From Aliirhizobium wenxiniae (GTDB lineage Bacteria; Pseudomonadota; Alphaproteobacteria; Rhizobiales; Rhizobiaceae), in the NCBI RefSeq assembly GCF_014201355.1, contig NZ_JACHEG010000001.1:1488001-1552000 (forward strand): a stretch of DNA of 64,000 bases. The letters are read 5' to 3'. Under the pieces are notes generated by a model, which had not been told where the DNA came from, ran no database searches, and worked only from the letters and a program-made list of their open reading frames with translations. Position 1 is the first letter of the stretch. Every line of letters starts with the position of its first letter. Below are positions 45,387-54,226 of this stretch, piece after piece. A program made the position numbers and the translations under genes.

Positions 45387-46136
45387 ATGCAGTCACCACC
45401 CGCCAGATCGCCGGCTTCCCGTCGCCTGAAACTTCTGACCTATAATGTGCACAGTTGTATCGGCACCGATCGCCGGCTGGCGCCGGAGCGCATTGCCGAA
45501 GTGATCGCCGCGGCGCAGCCGGATATCATCGGCCTGCAGGAACTCGATGTCGGACGGAAACGAACCGGCGGCATCGATCAGGCCCATACGATCGCCGAAA
45601 TCCTCAAGATGCAGCATCATTTCCACGCTGCCCTCGATGTCGAGGAAGAACGCTACGGCGATGCGATCCTGACTGCCCTGCCTGCCGAACTGGTCAAGGC
45701 GGGTCCTCTGCCTTCGGTTGGGGAACAGCGTGGCGCGCTTTGGATCGAAATCGAGATCGGCGAAAAATGCCTACAGGTGTTCAACACCCATCTGGGTCTC
45801 AGACGCATCGATCGGATGCGGCAAGTAGAAGCGCTGCTCGGCCCGGAATGGCTGCGCAACGATCGTGTGATCGACCAGCCAGTCGTGTTGCTCGGCGATT
45901 TCAACTCGATCCCCTCCAGCCCGCCCTATAAACGGCTTGCCGGTGCCCTGACGGATATGCGCACCCATATGGCCGGGCAACTGCGCCCGACCTTCCCTTC
46001 ACGCTTCCCGTTGCTGAGGCTCGACCACATATTCGCGTCGAACGAAGTTTCCGTGATAGGGGTAGAGATCGTTGCCAACCCACTCGCCAAGCTGGCGTCC
46101 GACCATCTGCCGCTTCTGGCGACAATCGAAATCTAG
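45387..46136 (+). CDS. Endonuclease/exonuclease/phosphatase family protein (YbhP-like)
   Basis: The EEP fold is shown by KLLTYNVHSCIGTD, DIIGLQELD, GDFNSIPSSPPYKRL, RLDHIFAS and SDHLPLLATIEI, which carry the metal-binding and catalytic Asn, Glu, Asp and His residues. Members cleave phosphodiesters in nucleic acids, phosphoinositides or other lipids; the YbhP context favours a lipid-related substrate. I take the ATG at 45387 because the protein then begins just before the domain and upstream ATGs precede the promoter. The predicted leader is very short. Confidence 0.84.
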   Translation: MQSPPARSPASRRLKLLTYNVHSCIGTDRRLAPERIAEVIAAAQPDIIGLQELDVGRKRTGGIDQAHTIAEILKMQHHFHAALDVEEERYGDAILTALPAELVKAGPLPSVGEQRGALWIEIEIGEKCLQVFNTHLGLRRIDRMRQVEALLGPEWLRNDRVIDQPVVLLGDFNSIPSSPPYKRLAGALTDMRTHMAGQLRPTFPSRFPLLRLDHIFASNEVSVIGVEIVANPLAKLASDHLPLLATIEI

Positions 46137-46720
46137 TGCAGCAACTTCTGAAGCCGTCGCGCCTGTTTCAGAAACTGGGTAACCGCCCGATCGTCCGGCG
46201 GCTCGCCGGTTGAAGCAACCCGGGCGACGCGAACGGAATGTGCACCAACCTCGCCGAGCCGCTGAAGCACCAGCTGGAGAATGGATGCCTCAACCCCATG
46301 ATCGACGATCACCACGTGTTTTCCGGCATGATCGTGGCAGGGGCCATCATTATCGCCGAGATACATGACGTGGCGGCGTTCGAGATCCGACAGCTGTCGT
46401 TGGCGCTCCGTATTGAGATAACCCGGAGGCACATGCGACGCGCGCGCCAGATCCTCATCGATCACGACCTGCGGCACTTCGAAATCGAGAACTGCGCCGA
46501 TAGTCTTTTCGGGGTGACCCGGCGCAGGAATTCGCCCGACAAGCAAAAGGTCCAGTTCGCAACCGAGACGCTGCGCGGCATCGAAGGCAAGATCGACGCT
46601 TTCGGGCGAAAGTGCCACAAGCACGATACGCTCCAAGGAAAGCGCCGAAAGCTGGTCAGCCAGCTCGCGTCCCGCCAGGTTACTTCCGGTAAGACCGGAT
46701 GGATGGGGCTCAGCCTGCAT
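46133..46720 (-). CDS. Degenerate phosphoribosyltransferase-like protein
   Basis: The order LGCELDLLLVGRIPAPGHPEKTIGAV, VVIDEDLARASHVPPGYLNTERQRQLSDLERR and KHVVIVDHGVEASILQLVLQ follows rhizobial phosphoribosyltransferase-domain proteins. The PRPP-binding motif, normally VDDGIATG, is changed to VDHGVEAS (139-146), losing one acidic residue and the glycine, so catalytic activity is doubtful. GGGAGGAGG precedes the ATG. It is convergent with the EEP gene, overlapping by 4 bases. Confidence 0.65.
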   Translation of the reverse strand: MQAEPHPSGLTGSNLAGRELADQLSALSLERIVLVALSPESVDLAFDAAQRLGCELDLLLVGRIPAPGHPEKTIGAVLDFEVPQVVIDEDLARASHVPPGYLNTERQRQLSDLERRHVMYLGDNDGPCHDHAGKHVVIVDHGVEASILQLVLQRLGEVGAHSVRVARVASTGEPPDDRAVTQFLKQARRLQKLLH

Positions 46721-46810
46721 GAAATTCCTCCTCCCAGAGTTATCCGTATTCTCAAGGACAAAGCGGTAACATCAGCAGATTGTTCCGACAGCATAACACG
46801 AAAACGGGGT

Positions 46811-47365
46811 CTAGCCGCGAGAAAGGACGACCAGATATCGTGCTTGCGACGGGCCACGGTTCGAGAAAGTGCAATCGCTGGGAGGGCCAAGCAGAAGGCA
46901 ATCGCCCGCTTTCAGCTCATGTTCCACACCGCCTTCGGAAAAATCGAGACACCCGTCGAGTATCCAGATCTGTTGTTGCTGAAAGGCGAAGGCTGAGGCG
47001 GGATAGGTGATGCGGGCACCTGCAGGTAGCTGGACTTCTATCAGCTCTGCTGGCGCACCGGCAGGCGAAATGGCTCTTCTGAGATAACCGGTCTCAGGAT
47101 CCGTCCAGATCGATTGCCTTTCCGAAAGGCTCAACCTTTCGGTGACCTTTTCGGCCGATGCGATCAGAACCGACAGGGGCACGCCGAAGGCACCGGAAAG
47201 CCGGCCGAGCACTGTCGCAGTCGGGCTTGCTTCCCGGCGCTCGATCTTGCTGATCATTGCCTTGGATACGCCCGATCGCTGGGCGAGATCGGCGAGCGAC
47301 CATTTGCGCGCCTCTCTCTCCTGCTTAAGCATGAAAGCTATGGCGTCCGCAGGATCACGCTCCAT
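46811..47365 (-). CDS. XRE-family regulator with cupin domain
   Basis: An N-terminal XRE helix-turn-helix (about 8-68: LKQEREARKWSLADLAQRSGVSKAMISKIERREASPTATVLGRLSGAFGV) is joined to a C-terminal cupin (LPAGARITYPASAFAFQQQQIWILDGCLDFSEGG and LKAGDCLLLGPPSDCTFSN), the architecture of PuuR-like and other small-metabolite repressors. The ligand is unknown. It is followed after 90 bases by the degenerate phosphoribosyltransferase gene. Confidence 0.88.
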   Translation of the reverse strand: MERDPADAIAFMLKQEREARKWSLADLAQRSGVSKAMISKIERREASPTATVLGRLSGAFGVPLSVLIASAEKVTERLSLSERQSIWTDPETGYLRRAISPAGAPAELIEVQLPAGARITYPASAFAFQQQQIWILDGCLDFSEGGVEHELKAGDCLLLGPPSDCTFSNRGPSQARYLVVLSRG

Positions 47366-47539
47366 TTCACCAAAGCTCCATGCATCAGGACCGTCTCAGA
47401 TAGTAGACCTTCAGCTCATATAGGAGACAAGCAATTTCCGCAACGAAAGGACGAGACCACCGAGTTGCTGCTATACGGAAATTATCCAGTCGTATAATAA
47501 CGGCAGGATCGGCAGCAAGAAAAAGAGCGTGAGGACGAT

Positions 47540-48184
47540 ATGGCACCAGCCCGCCGCTCCTATACCCGCGCCAGCGAGGCTGAGCGCCGCGAAGACCTGA
47601 TCCTGGCGACGCTCGACTGCATCGCGGAAGTGGGCATTCAGGGTGCAACGGTGCGCCAGATCGCCAACCGCGCCGGTGTGACGGCTGGCCTCATCCGGCA
47701 TTACTTCACCGGCAAGGACCAGATGCTGGAGGCGGCATACCGCGCCGTTATGGACGGCATGACACAGACCGCGATCGAGGCCGCCCGCGAGGACGAGGCG
47801 CCAAGGGCACGGCTTCGCCGTTTCATCATCGCCAACCTGACGCCGCCTGTAACCGACAGCCGAACACTATCGCTCTGGGCCGCTTTCATCAGCCACATCC
47901 AGACAGACCCGAATTTTGCTGCCATTCACCGGGACAACTATCTTGCGTTTCTGCAGGAAGTCGAAACACTTCTGTTGGCATTTTTCGATGAGCGCGGCAC
48001 CGCGCTTTCGCCAAAACAATGCCGCAGCTTTGCTATCTCGCTAAACGCGCTGATCGATGGGTTGTGGCTGGAAGGCACGCTTACCGCCGATCTGTTTGAC
48101 GAACACGAACTCGCCGATGCGGCGCTTGCCTCCGTCGAGGCACTGTTGAGATTGACCCCGGGCGAACTGACCTCGGAAAAGTAA
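47540..48184 (+). CDS. TetR-family regulator (BetI-like)
   Basis: The N-terminal HTH (RREDLILATLDCIAEVGIQGATVRQIANRAGVTAGLIRHYFTGKDQMLEAAY) and the BetI-type C-terminal domain (LSLWAAFISHIQTDPNFAAIHRDNY and SLNALIDGLWLEG) identify a TetR repressor of 214 residues. The aminotransferase gene starts 12 bases after its stop, so the two are cotranscribed and the regulator probably controls that enzyme. No bet genes are nearby. Confidence 0.88.
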   Translation: MAPARRSYTRASEAERREDLILATLDCIAEVGIQGATVRQIANRAGVTAGLIRHYFTGKDQMLEAAYRAVMDGMTQTAIEAAREDEAPRARLRRFIIANLTPPVTDSRTLSLWAAFISHIQTDPNFAAIHRDNYLAFLQEVETLLLAFFDERGTALSPKQCRSFAISLNALIDGLWLEGTLTADLFDEHELADAALASVEALLRLTPGELTSEK

Positions 48185-48195
48185 GGAAGCCACGC

Positions 48196-49398
48196 ATGCG
48201 TTATGCCTCGATCACCGACCGCCTTGCCCATCTCGGCTCCGGCCGCTGGGCCCTGCATCTCACCGCCCGGCGGATGAAGGCGGAAGGCGAGGAAATCATC
48301 GAACTGACGATCGGCGAGCCGGATGTTGCACCCGACAAGGCGCTGCTGGATGAGGCTTCGCGCGCCATGTATGCCGGTCGCACGCGCTATTCCAACGGCC
48401 GTGGCGAACCTGCAGTCCTGAAAGCACTGGTCGAAAAATATTCGAAGCGCCGCAAGGGCGTAACTGAAAAGAACTTCCTCTGCTTCCCCGGCACCCAGAC
48501 AGCACTTTATGGCGTGATGACCGGCCTTGTGGAAGCCGGCGATGGCGTGCTGGTCGGCGATCCGCTTTATGCGACCTATGAAGGCGTGATCGCCTCGACC
48601 GGCGCCCACATGATCCCGGTACCGCTCAGGCCGGAAAAGAAATTCCATCTTCAGGCCGAGGATCTGGAGCGCGCCATCACCCCGGAAGCCCGCGTGCTGC
48701 TTCTGAACACGCCGCACAACCCGACAGGGGCCGTGCTGACCAAAGCCGAGATCGCCGCGATCGGTGAAGTCTGCCGCAGCCGAGATCTCTGGATCATCTC
48801 CGACGAGGTTTACGAACAGCTGATCTTCGACGGCACCGAATTCGCCTCGCCCTTCGACATGCCGGAGCTGGCCGAGCGGACGATTGCCGTCTCCTCGATT
48901 TCGAAATCCCATGCGGCACCCGGTTTCCGCTCCGGTTGGGCGGCGGGTCCGGAAGAGTTCTGCGAGCGGCTTCTGCCGGTCTCCGAAACCATGCTCTTCG
49001 GTGTGCAGCCCTTCATCTCCGACATGACGGCCATGGCGCTTTCCCGGCATTTCGACACTGCCGACGTGATGCGCGAGAATTACGCCCGCCGTGCCGCAAT
49101 CGTCGAAAAGGCCTTTGCCGGCAGCAATCTGGTAAAACCCATGCCGCCGGAAGGAGGCATGTTCATTCTGCTCGATGTGACGGCAACGGGCCTCAACGGC
49201 GAGGAATTCGCCTGGGAACTGCTGCGTGAGGAAAAGGTCGCGGTGATGCCGGGCACCTCCTTCGGCGATCAGGCTGCGGGCTTCCTTCGTATTTCCCTGA
49301 CGGTGCCGGAAGACGTACTGGCAACGGCGATGCAGCGGATCGGCGAACTTGCCGGCCGCATCGTTGCGCACAAGGAAGCGCCGTTGCATATCCGCTAA
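48196..49398 (+). CDS. PLP-dependent class I/II aminotransferase
   Basis: The fold type I aminotransferase has LLNTPHNPTGAVLTKAEI (cofactor-binding Asn), WIISDEVYEQLIFDG (Asp and Tyr) and SSISKSHAAPGFRSGWAAG with the Schiff-base lysine. The substrate cannot be assigned; it is in the aspartate aminotransferase-like subgroup. An AAGGAAG site precedes the ATG. The upstream TetR gene is its probable regulator. Confidence 0.9.
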   Translation: MRYASITDRLAHLGSGRWALHLTARRMKAEGEEIIELTIGEPDVAPDKALLDEASRAMYAGRTRYSNGRGEPAVLKALVEKYSKRRKGVTEKNFLCFPGTQTALYGVMTGLVEAGDGVLVGDPLYATYEGVIASTGAHMIPVPLRPEKKFHLQAEDLERAITPEARVLLLNTPHNPTGAVLTKAEIAAIGEVCRSRDLWIISDEVYEQLIFDGTEFASPFDMPELAERTIAVSSISKSHAAPGFRSGWAAGPEEFCERLLPVSETMLFGVQPFISDMTAMALSRHFDTADVMRENYARRAAIVEKAFAGSNLVKPMPPEGGMFILLDVTATGLNGEEFAWELLREEKVAVMPGTSFGDQAAGFLRISLTVPEDVLATAMQRIGELAGRIVAHKEAPLHIR

Positions 49399-49418
49399 TC
49401 CAAGTTGGCGGGAAGCCC

Positions 49419-49973
49419 TTACAGTTTTCCCGCCAGCCATAGGATGCAGAAGACAAATCCGCCGATCGCCATGAATGACGACAGGATTGTCGCGAGGATA
49501 AGGGCAACAAGATAAAGCCCCGGCACCTGCGGAGAAACCTCGAGCTGGAAATTCTCTCGTATCGTCTCCGGATTGAGGCAGCTGATCTCGAAATCGCCGG
49601 GCGCGGGGCATTCGAATGCCCCCAGCGGAATTGACTTTTTACCGCTCATATCGGTGCGATTGGTCCGAAACAGCGAACGGCCATAGGAGCGATAGTTTAG
49701 CGTCGCACCTGACGGGTGCTGCGTGACGGCAAAGCGGGCGGAAAAATAGGATACGCCGGTAATGAATGTCATTGCCGGGATGACGACGCTCACGACATAA
49801 CGCCCGGCGACCGGCAGGTTCATCCGGTACGGCGCACTTCCCGCCGGGAAGCGATATTTCACCGCCGGAGAAATGATCTTCCACAGCGCCGAAATGCAGC
49901 GGATCAGCAAATAGCTGCCCGCCACCGCAACCAGAGGCGAGACCAAACCAATTAGAGACGTACTTACCATCAA
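49419..49973 (-). CDS. Membrane protein of unknown function (184 aa)
   Basis: Three hydrophobic segments are visible: near the N-terminus (SLIGLVSPLVAVAGSYLLI), at about 60-75 (YVVSVVIPAMTFITGVSYF) and at the C-terminus (YLVALILATILSSFMAIGGFVFCILWLAG), with a central polar region of about 75 residues containing two cysteines (FECPAPGDFEISCL) probably outside the cytoplasm. No known domain. It is convergent with the aminotransferase gene. Confidence 0.65.
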   Translation of the reverse strand: MMVSTSLIGLVSPLVAVAGSYLLIRCISALWKIISPAVKYRFPAGSAPYRMNLPVAGRYVVSVVIPAMTFITGVSYFSARFAVTQHPSGATLNYRSYGRSLFRTNRTDMSGKKSIPLGAFECPAPGDFEISCLNPETIRENFQLEVSPQVPGLYLVALILATILSSFMAIGGFVFCILWLAGKL

Positions 49974-50099
49974 GTCAGGTTAGCGCAATTCGAGCAAAAG
50001 TGGGAACCGGGTTGCGTCCGGAATTGCGCCGAAACAGGGTGACAGATCAGCCGCATATCTCCAACGGAAGCGTGACCTCGGCCACCATCGCAAACCATA

Positions 50100-50312
50100 T
50101 CAGCCGGCGTCACCGGCATCGGCCACGCGCTCGTCGCGATCAACGGCACCAACACCGACACCACATGCCTTGCGCGCCCTGTTCATCTCGATACTGACCG
50201 GGCTCGGCTGTTTCTTGAAAAGAGCTTCCCCGGTACCGCAACTGCTGGCGACACTTGGCTGGCTGCTGCCGAAACGGGTGGCTTCTTCCGATGTGCTTCC
50301 ACGGGTCATCAT
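50100..50312 (-). CDS. Possible small stress protein (70 aa)
   Basis: The frame starts MMTRGSTSEEATRFGSSQPS and is polar with no membrane helix. GGAGGAGG lies directly before the ATG and an EcfG-like promoter sits at 50336-50361, which is why I call it. The second half (RARKACGVGVGAVDRDERVADAG) does not look strongly protein-like, so the true stop or frame could differ. The rest of the 49974-50429 gap shows only hairpins near 50361-50411. Confidence 0.4.
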   Translation of the reverse strand: MMTRGSTSEEATRFGSSQPSVASSCGTGEALFKKQPSPVSIEMNRARKACGVGVGAVDRDERVADAGDAG

Positions 50313-50335
50313 GTCCTCCTCCAGGCTCATGCGAT

Positions 50336-50361
50336 AACACCGCAGGCCGGCAGAGAGTTCC
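50336..50361 (-). promoter_or_regulatory. EcfG-type promoter (GGAAC-N17-TGTT)
   Basis: On the minus strand GGAAC (50361-50357) and TGTT (50339-50336) are 17 bases apart, 24 bases before the small gene at 50312. Confidence 0.45.
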
Positions 50362-50429
50362 CTGATCGCCTTTAATCAGGCCCGACACTCCCGCAGTTGA
50401 CCCGCGGGAGTTCCTTTTTGCGGCCTGTC

Positions 50430-51461
50430 TTACTTCCACAAGCCATGGCGCTTCGCGAAAGTCTCGAACAGCGCAAGATGCGGAAGATCCTTGCCATTTT
50501 CGATCAGGCCATGCCCGCCGACTTCGAAGAGATGCAACTCGGTCGGCGTCTTCTGGGCGCGCAGGGCGTTAAACAGGATCAGGCTGTTTTCCGGTGCAAC
50601 CGCCGGATCGTCATTCGCATGGGCAAGGAAGGTCGGCGGCATGTCGGCAGGCAGGTTGAACTCCAGCGAGATCTTGCGCTTCTCCTCATCCGTGCCGCCC
50701 TTCGGGAACATGTTCTTGACCGAGGTCTCATGCGCATAGGGCGCCATCATGGTCATCACGGGGAAGAACATGCCGGTAACGAGCGGCTTGGTCGAGAGTT
50801 TGTCCGCCTCGTCGACCGGTTCATAGGTTTCGCGGCCAAAGCTTTCCGTTAGCCAGCCGGCCAGATGTCCGCCTGCAGAGAAACCGGCAACGCCGACGCG
50901 GGCGGGATCGACGCCGAATTCCTTGGCGCGGTGGCGGATCAGCCGGATTGCGCGCTGCGCATCCTGCAACGGAGCTTCCGGGCCGGCAGCCCAGCCGTCA
51001 TGCGGCAGGCGGTAGGTCATGATGAAGACCGTCGAGCCGGAACCGGCAAAGGTCTGGTCGATGCTGCTTCCCGAACGGGTCACCGCGACACGCGTATAGC
51101 TGCCGCCGGGGATCATCAGGATGGCCGAGCCATCGGGCTTGGCTGGCCGCTGCACCATCAGGATCGGGTTGGTGACATGCATTGCGGCCGTATCGTTCGG
51201 ATCACCATCCTTCGGATTGCGCAGGATCCACTCCTCCTTCGCCGCCACTCCCGCGCTGCCCGGAACCTTGCCTTCCGGCCATATCGGAAAACTTTCGAGC
51301 TGCGGCAGAAGCGGAAGCTTCATCCCCTCGGGTATTTCACCCGGCTTACCCGCAACGGCAACCGGCGTCGTGCCGGAATTCTGCGCAAGTGCGGCGACCG
51401 GCAAAAGCGCAGAGGCTGCGACGGCGGTGAGAAGCTGACGGCGATCCAATAAGGCTGGCAT
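50430..51461 (-). CDS. Exported alpha/beta-hydrolase (esterase/xylanase-type)
   Basis: A twin-arginine-like signal (MPALLDRRQLLTAVAASALLPVAALAQ) precedes an alpha/beta hydrolase: AILMIPGGSYTRVAVTR gives the oxyanion region, VGVAGFSAGGHLAGWL the nucleophile elbow (GFSAG), and DDPAVAP and GGHG the acid and histidine. The enzyme is probably a periplasmic carbohydrate or lipid esterase of the BD-FAE/acetyl-xylan type. The substrate is not clear. Confidence 0.83.
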   Translation of the reverse strand: MPALLDRRQLLTAVAASALLPVAALAQNSGTTPVAVAGKPGEIPEGMKLPLLPQLESFPIWPEGKVPGSAGVAAKEEWILRNPKDGDPNDTAAMHVTNPILMVQRPAKPDGSAILMIPGGSYTRVAVTRSGSSIDQTFAGSGSTVFIMTYRLPHDGWAAGPEAPLQDAQRAIRLIRHRAKEFGVDPARVGVAGFSAGGHLAGWLTESFGRETYEPVDEADKLSTKPLVTGMFFPVMTMMAPYAHETSVKNMFPKGGTDEEKRKISLEFNLPADMPPTFLAHANDDPAVAPENSLILFNALRAQKTPTELHLFEVGGHGLIENGKDLPHLALFETFAKRHGLWK

Positions 51462-51618
51462 GATGATGATTACTCCCTTTCACATGACTCCTGATGTGCA
51501 GCCTAGGGAGTAGCCGGATTGTGACAAGCGGCCGACATGCCGCAGGGCCGCAGCAAGGCCCATGCCGCGACACTGTGTCGGAGGCCAAAGTGATTGCTGT
51601 CAAATATCGGGAAAGGTC

Positions 51619-52893
51619 TTAAGGGGCGAGTTTTCCGCCCTGCTCCGGCCTATCGCCTTCCTCCTCCGGCGGCTCCCAGCCAAAAACGCTGCGGCCACCC
51701 CATTCATGCGAATGGCGGAACTCGCCGGCGATGATCTCCTTGAAATCGGGACCGGTGACGTAGCGTTCGAGGCTCCGGGCCTGGTCGTCGAGGCGACGCA
51801 GCGCCTGCAACTCTTCCTCGCGGCCGAGCCTTGCCTTGCCGACCGCCGATTTCATCACCCGTATCGTCTCGTCATAGACTTTCAGCGGCACCGGAAACGG
51901 ATGCCGGTCCTTGCCGCCATGGGCGAGCGAGAAACGGGCGGGATCGGAAAAACGGCAGGGCGCGCCATGCACGACTTCCGCCACCATGGCGAGCGCCGAG
52001 ACCGTGCGTGCACCGACACCCGGCGTCATCAGCAGATCCTCGAAATCCTTCGGCCCACGATCGGCGGCAGCAGCGAGCGTACCGTGCAGGCGGCGCATGT
52101 TGACGTCCTCCTCGCGGACATCGTGATGGTCCGGCATGATCAGATGCGGCAGCATCGGCTGTGCCGAAGGTTTTCTCATTCGCGACGGATCGAGCGCGAT
52201 CACTTCGCGGACGATCCTGTCCGGACCGAGCGAGGCAAGTAGATCGAGCTGGCCGCTGCGCGAGGCGAGAGCCCGGTGATCCGCCAGATTGACGATCTCG
52301 CCCTGCCCCCTGCCTTCGATGGCCGCATGGGGTGAATCGAGAAAACTCTTCAGCCCTTCGGAATGCCAGTGATAACGCCGCGCCTGTCGCCGCGCATCGT
52401 TCATGCCCTGCTGCACGACGACCCATTTGCCGTCATCGGTGACGATGAAACCGTGCAGATAAAGATCGAACCCGTCCTGCACGGCGGCACTGTCCACTTT
52501 GGCGACGAGCTTGCTGGTCTGGGCGAGTGCTCCGCCATCGATGCCGACGCGGTTGCCGATGGCGATCAATTCCTCCGGTGTCTGGCGCGAGTTCTTGCCG
52601 CGCCCGCCGCAGACATGGATGCCGAGTTCACCCGATAACGGCGTGAGCCCACGTTTCAACGCGCCGATGACGCTGGTGGTGATGCCCGAAGAATGCCAGT
52701 CCATGCCCATCACAGCCCCAAAGGACTGGAACCAGAAGGGATGCGCCATCCGCGCCAGGAGTTCGTCACGGCCGTAATGGATGATGATCGCCTCGGTGAT
52801 GACGGCACCGAGCCGCGTCATGCGTTCGCCGAGCCACCGGGGAACCCGGCCGCTGTGAAGCGGAAGATCGGCGCTGCCTGAACGTTGAGCCAT
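51619..52893 (-). CDS. DUF763 domain protein
   Basis: The 424-residue protein matches DUF763: RSGSADLPLHSGRVPRWLGERMTRLG at the start, AMGMDWHSSG-type region (GAVMGMDWHSSGITTSVIGALKRGL), and a helix-hairpin-helix-like LLMTPGVGARTVSALAMVAEVVHGA followed by FSLAHGGKDRHPFPVPLKVYDETI. The family is widespread in bacteria and archaea and is suspected to act on nucleic acids, but its function is unknown. It is 26 bases downstream of the aminotransferase gene on the same strand. Confidence 0.87.
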   Translation of the reverse strand: MAQRSGSADLPLHSGRVPRWLGERMTRLGAVITEAIIIHYGRDELLARMAHPFWFQSFGAVMGMDWHSSGITTSVIGALKRGLTPLSGELGIHVCGGRGKNSRQTPEELIAIGNRVGIDGGALAQTSKLVAKVDSAAVQDGFDLYLHGFIVTDDGKWVVVQQGMNDARRQARRYHWHSEGLKSFLDSPHAAIEGRGQGEIVNLADHRALASRSGQLDLLASLGPDRIVREVIALDPSRMRKPSAQPMLPHLIMPDHHDVREEDVNMRRLHGTLAAAADRGPKDFEDLLMTPGVGARTVSALAMVAEVVHGAPCRFSDPARFSLAHGGKDRHPFPVPLKVYDETIRVMKSAVGKARLGREEELQALRRLDDQARSLERYVTGPDFKEIIAGEFRHSHEWGGRSVFGWEPPEEEGDRPEQGGKLAP

Positions 52894-52919
52894 GCCCCGT
52901 TATAGGCGCGCCGTGCCGA

Positions 52920-54104
52920 TTACGACAGCGAAAAGTTCTTCAAACGTTCCGTCAGTCGACCGATCGTCTCGGCATCCGCATTGGCAAAGGCAAAGCGCAG
53001 ATAATTCTGCTGGCCCTCGCCGAAATAGACGCCCGGAATGCAGGTGATGCCGGCACGTTTGGCGAGCTTTTCCGCGACTTCCGCCGAACCGACACCGGCA
53101 AACGGATGCCGCACGAAGGCAAAATAGGCGCCGATTGCATCGAGCTGCCAATCGGGAAGCTGCTGCATGACGGCCTTCAGTGCCTCGGCACGGCGGCCGA
53201 TCTCCTGCCGGTTTTCTTCACGCCATGCGGCAAGCAAGGGCAATGCAGCCGCAACGGCACCCTGTGCGGCACGCGGTGCGCAGATCTGCAGATTGTCCAT
53301 GATCTTGGCGACCTGCCCGATCACCGCTTCGCTCGCCGTGATCGCACCGAGGCGATGGCCGGGAATGCAGAAGGATTTCGAGAAGCTGTAGAGGCTGATC
53401 AGCGTCTCTTCCCAACCTTTGAGGTTAAACAGGCCATGCGGCCTTTGGCCGGCTTCAGGCAGGAAGTCGCGATAGGTCTCGTCGAGGATCAGCCAGATGC
53501 CCTTGTCCTGGCAGAGCTTGAATATCGCTTCGAGCAATTGCGGCGGATAGATCGCACCGGTCGGATTGTTGGGCGAAACGAGCGCTAGCGCCTTTACCTC
53601 GGGTGTAATTGCAGCCTCGATCGCAGAAACCTCCGGCAGAAACCCGTCTTCGGCCTTGCAGGCGACGAAGGCAGTCTTGATGCCCATCATCGCCAGCGTC
53701 GTTTCGTGGTTAAAATAGAAGGGCTCGGTCATCAGGACCGTATTGCCGGGACCGGCAACCGTCATCGCGGCGCAGACGAAGGCCTGGTTGCAGCCGGAAG
53801 TGATATGCGTATTGGCAGCCGCGAGCGGAACACCATAAACCTCGGCGACATGGGCGCCATAGGCGTCACGCAGCGATTGGTCGCCTTCGATCGGACCATA
53901 ACCGGTATAGGCGGTGGACGACGCGGTCTCGCCGAGTAGGCGCAGCATCTCGGGATGCGCCGGATAACCGGGGACGGCCTGCGAAAGATCGATCAGCGGC
54001 CCTTTCGTAGCATCATAGGCGCGGCCCCATGCGGCAACCGAAGGAACGGGCGGAAGCGAAAGCTTGTCGACGAGCGGATTGAAGCGGGAATTTGAGGCGA
54101 GCAT
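52920..54104 (-). CDS. PLP-dependent class I/II aminotransferase
   Basis: The cofactor-binding and catalytic motifs are LVSPNNPTGAIYPP, WLILDETYRDFLP and LYSFSKSFCIPGHRLGAI with the Schiff-base lysine. The 394-residue length and fold type I pattern place it with aspartate/aromatic-like aminotransferases; the substrate is unknown. It differs clearly from the enzyme at 48.2 kb. Confidence 0.9.
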   Translation of the reverse strand: MLASNSRFNPLVDKLSLPPVPSVAAWGRAYDATKGPLIDLSQAVPGYPAHPEMLRLLGETASSTAYTGYGPIEGDQSLRDAYGAHVAEVYGVPLAAANTHITSGCNQAFVCAAMTVAGPGNTVLMTEPFYFNHETTLAMMGIKTAFVACKAEDGFLPEVSAIEAAITPEVKALALVSPNNPTGAIYPPQLLEAIFKLCQDKGIWLILDETYRDFLPEAGQRPHGLFNLKGWEETLISLYSFSKSFCIPGHRLGAITASEAVIGQVAKIMDNLQICAPRAAQGAVAAALPLLAAWREENRQEIGRRAEALKAVMQQLPDWQLDAIGAYFAFVRHPFAGVGSAEVAEKLAKRAGITCIPGVYFGEGQQNYLRFAFANADAETIGRLTERLKNFSLS

Positions 54105-54226
54105 GATGTTCCGGAGAAGATTTTAAAAGACGGGCAATTGAATTGCTCTTCTTCTTCATCAGATTATCCGATGACGCAAGCGGAACCGCATTAACATCGC
54201 CTCCGGCACCCACGGGAGAACCGCAA

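Noticed and set aside
46762..46787. GGAAC on the minus strand before the degenerate phosphoribosyltransferase gene
   Set aside because: The -10 position reads GCTT, not nGTT, at 17 bases.
50387..50418. Plus-strand terminator (8-bp stem and T-run) near 50.4 kb
   Set aside because: The structure is real, but no plus-strand gene ends here and the T-run is on the wrong strand for the hydrolase gene, so I did not assign it a role.
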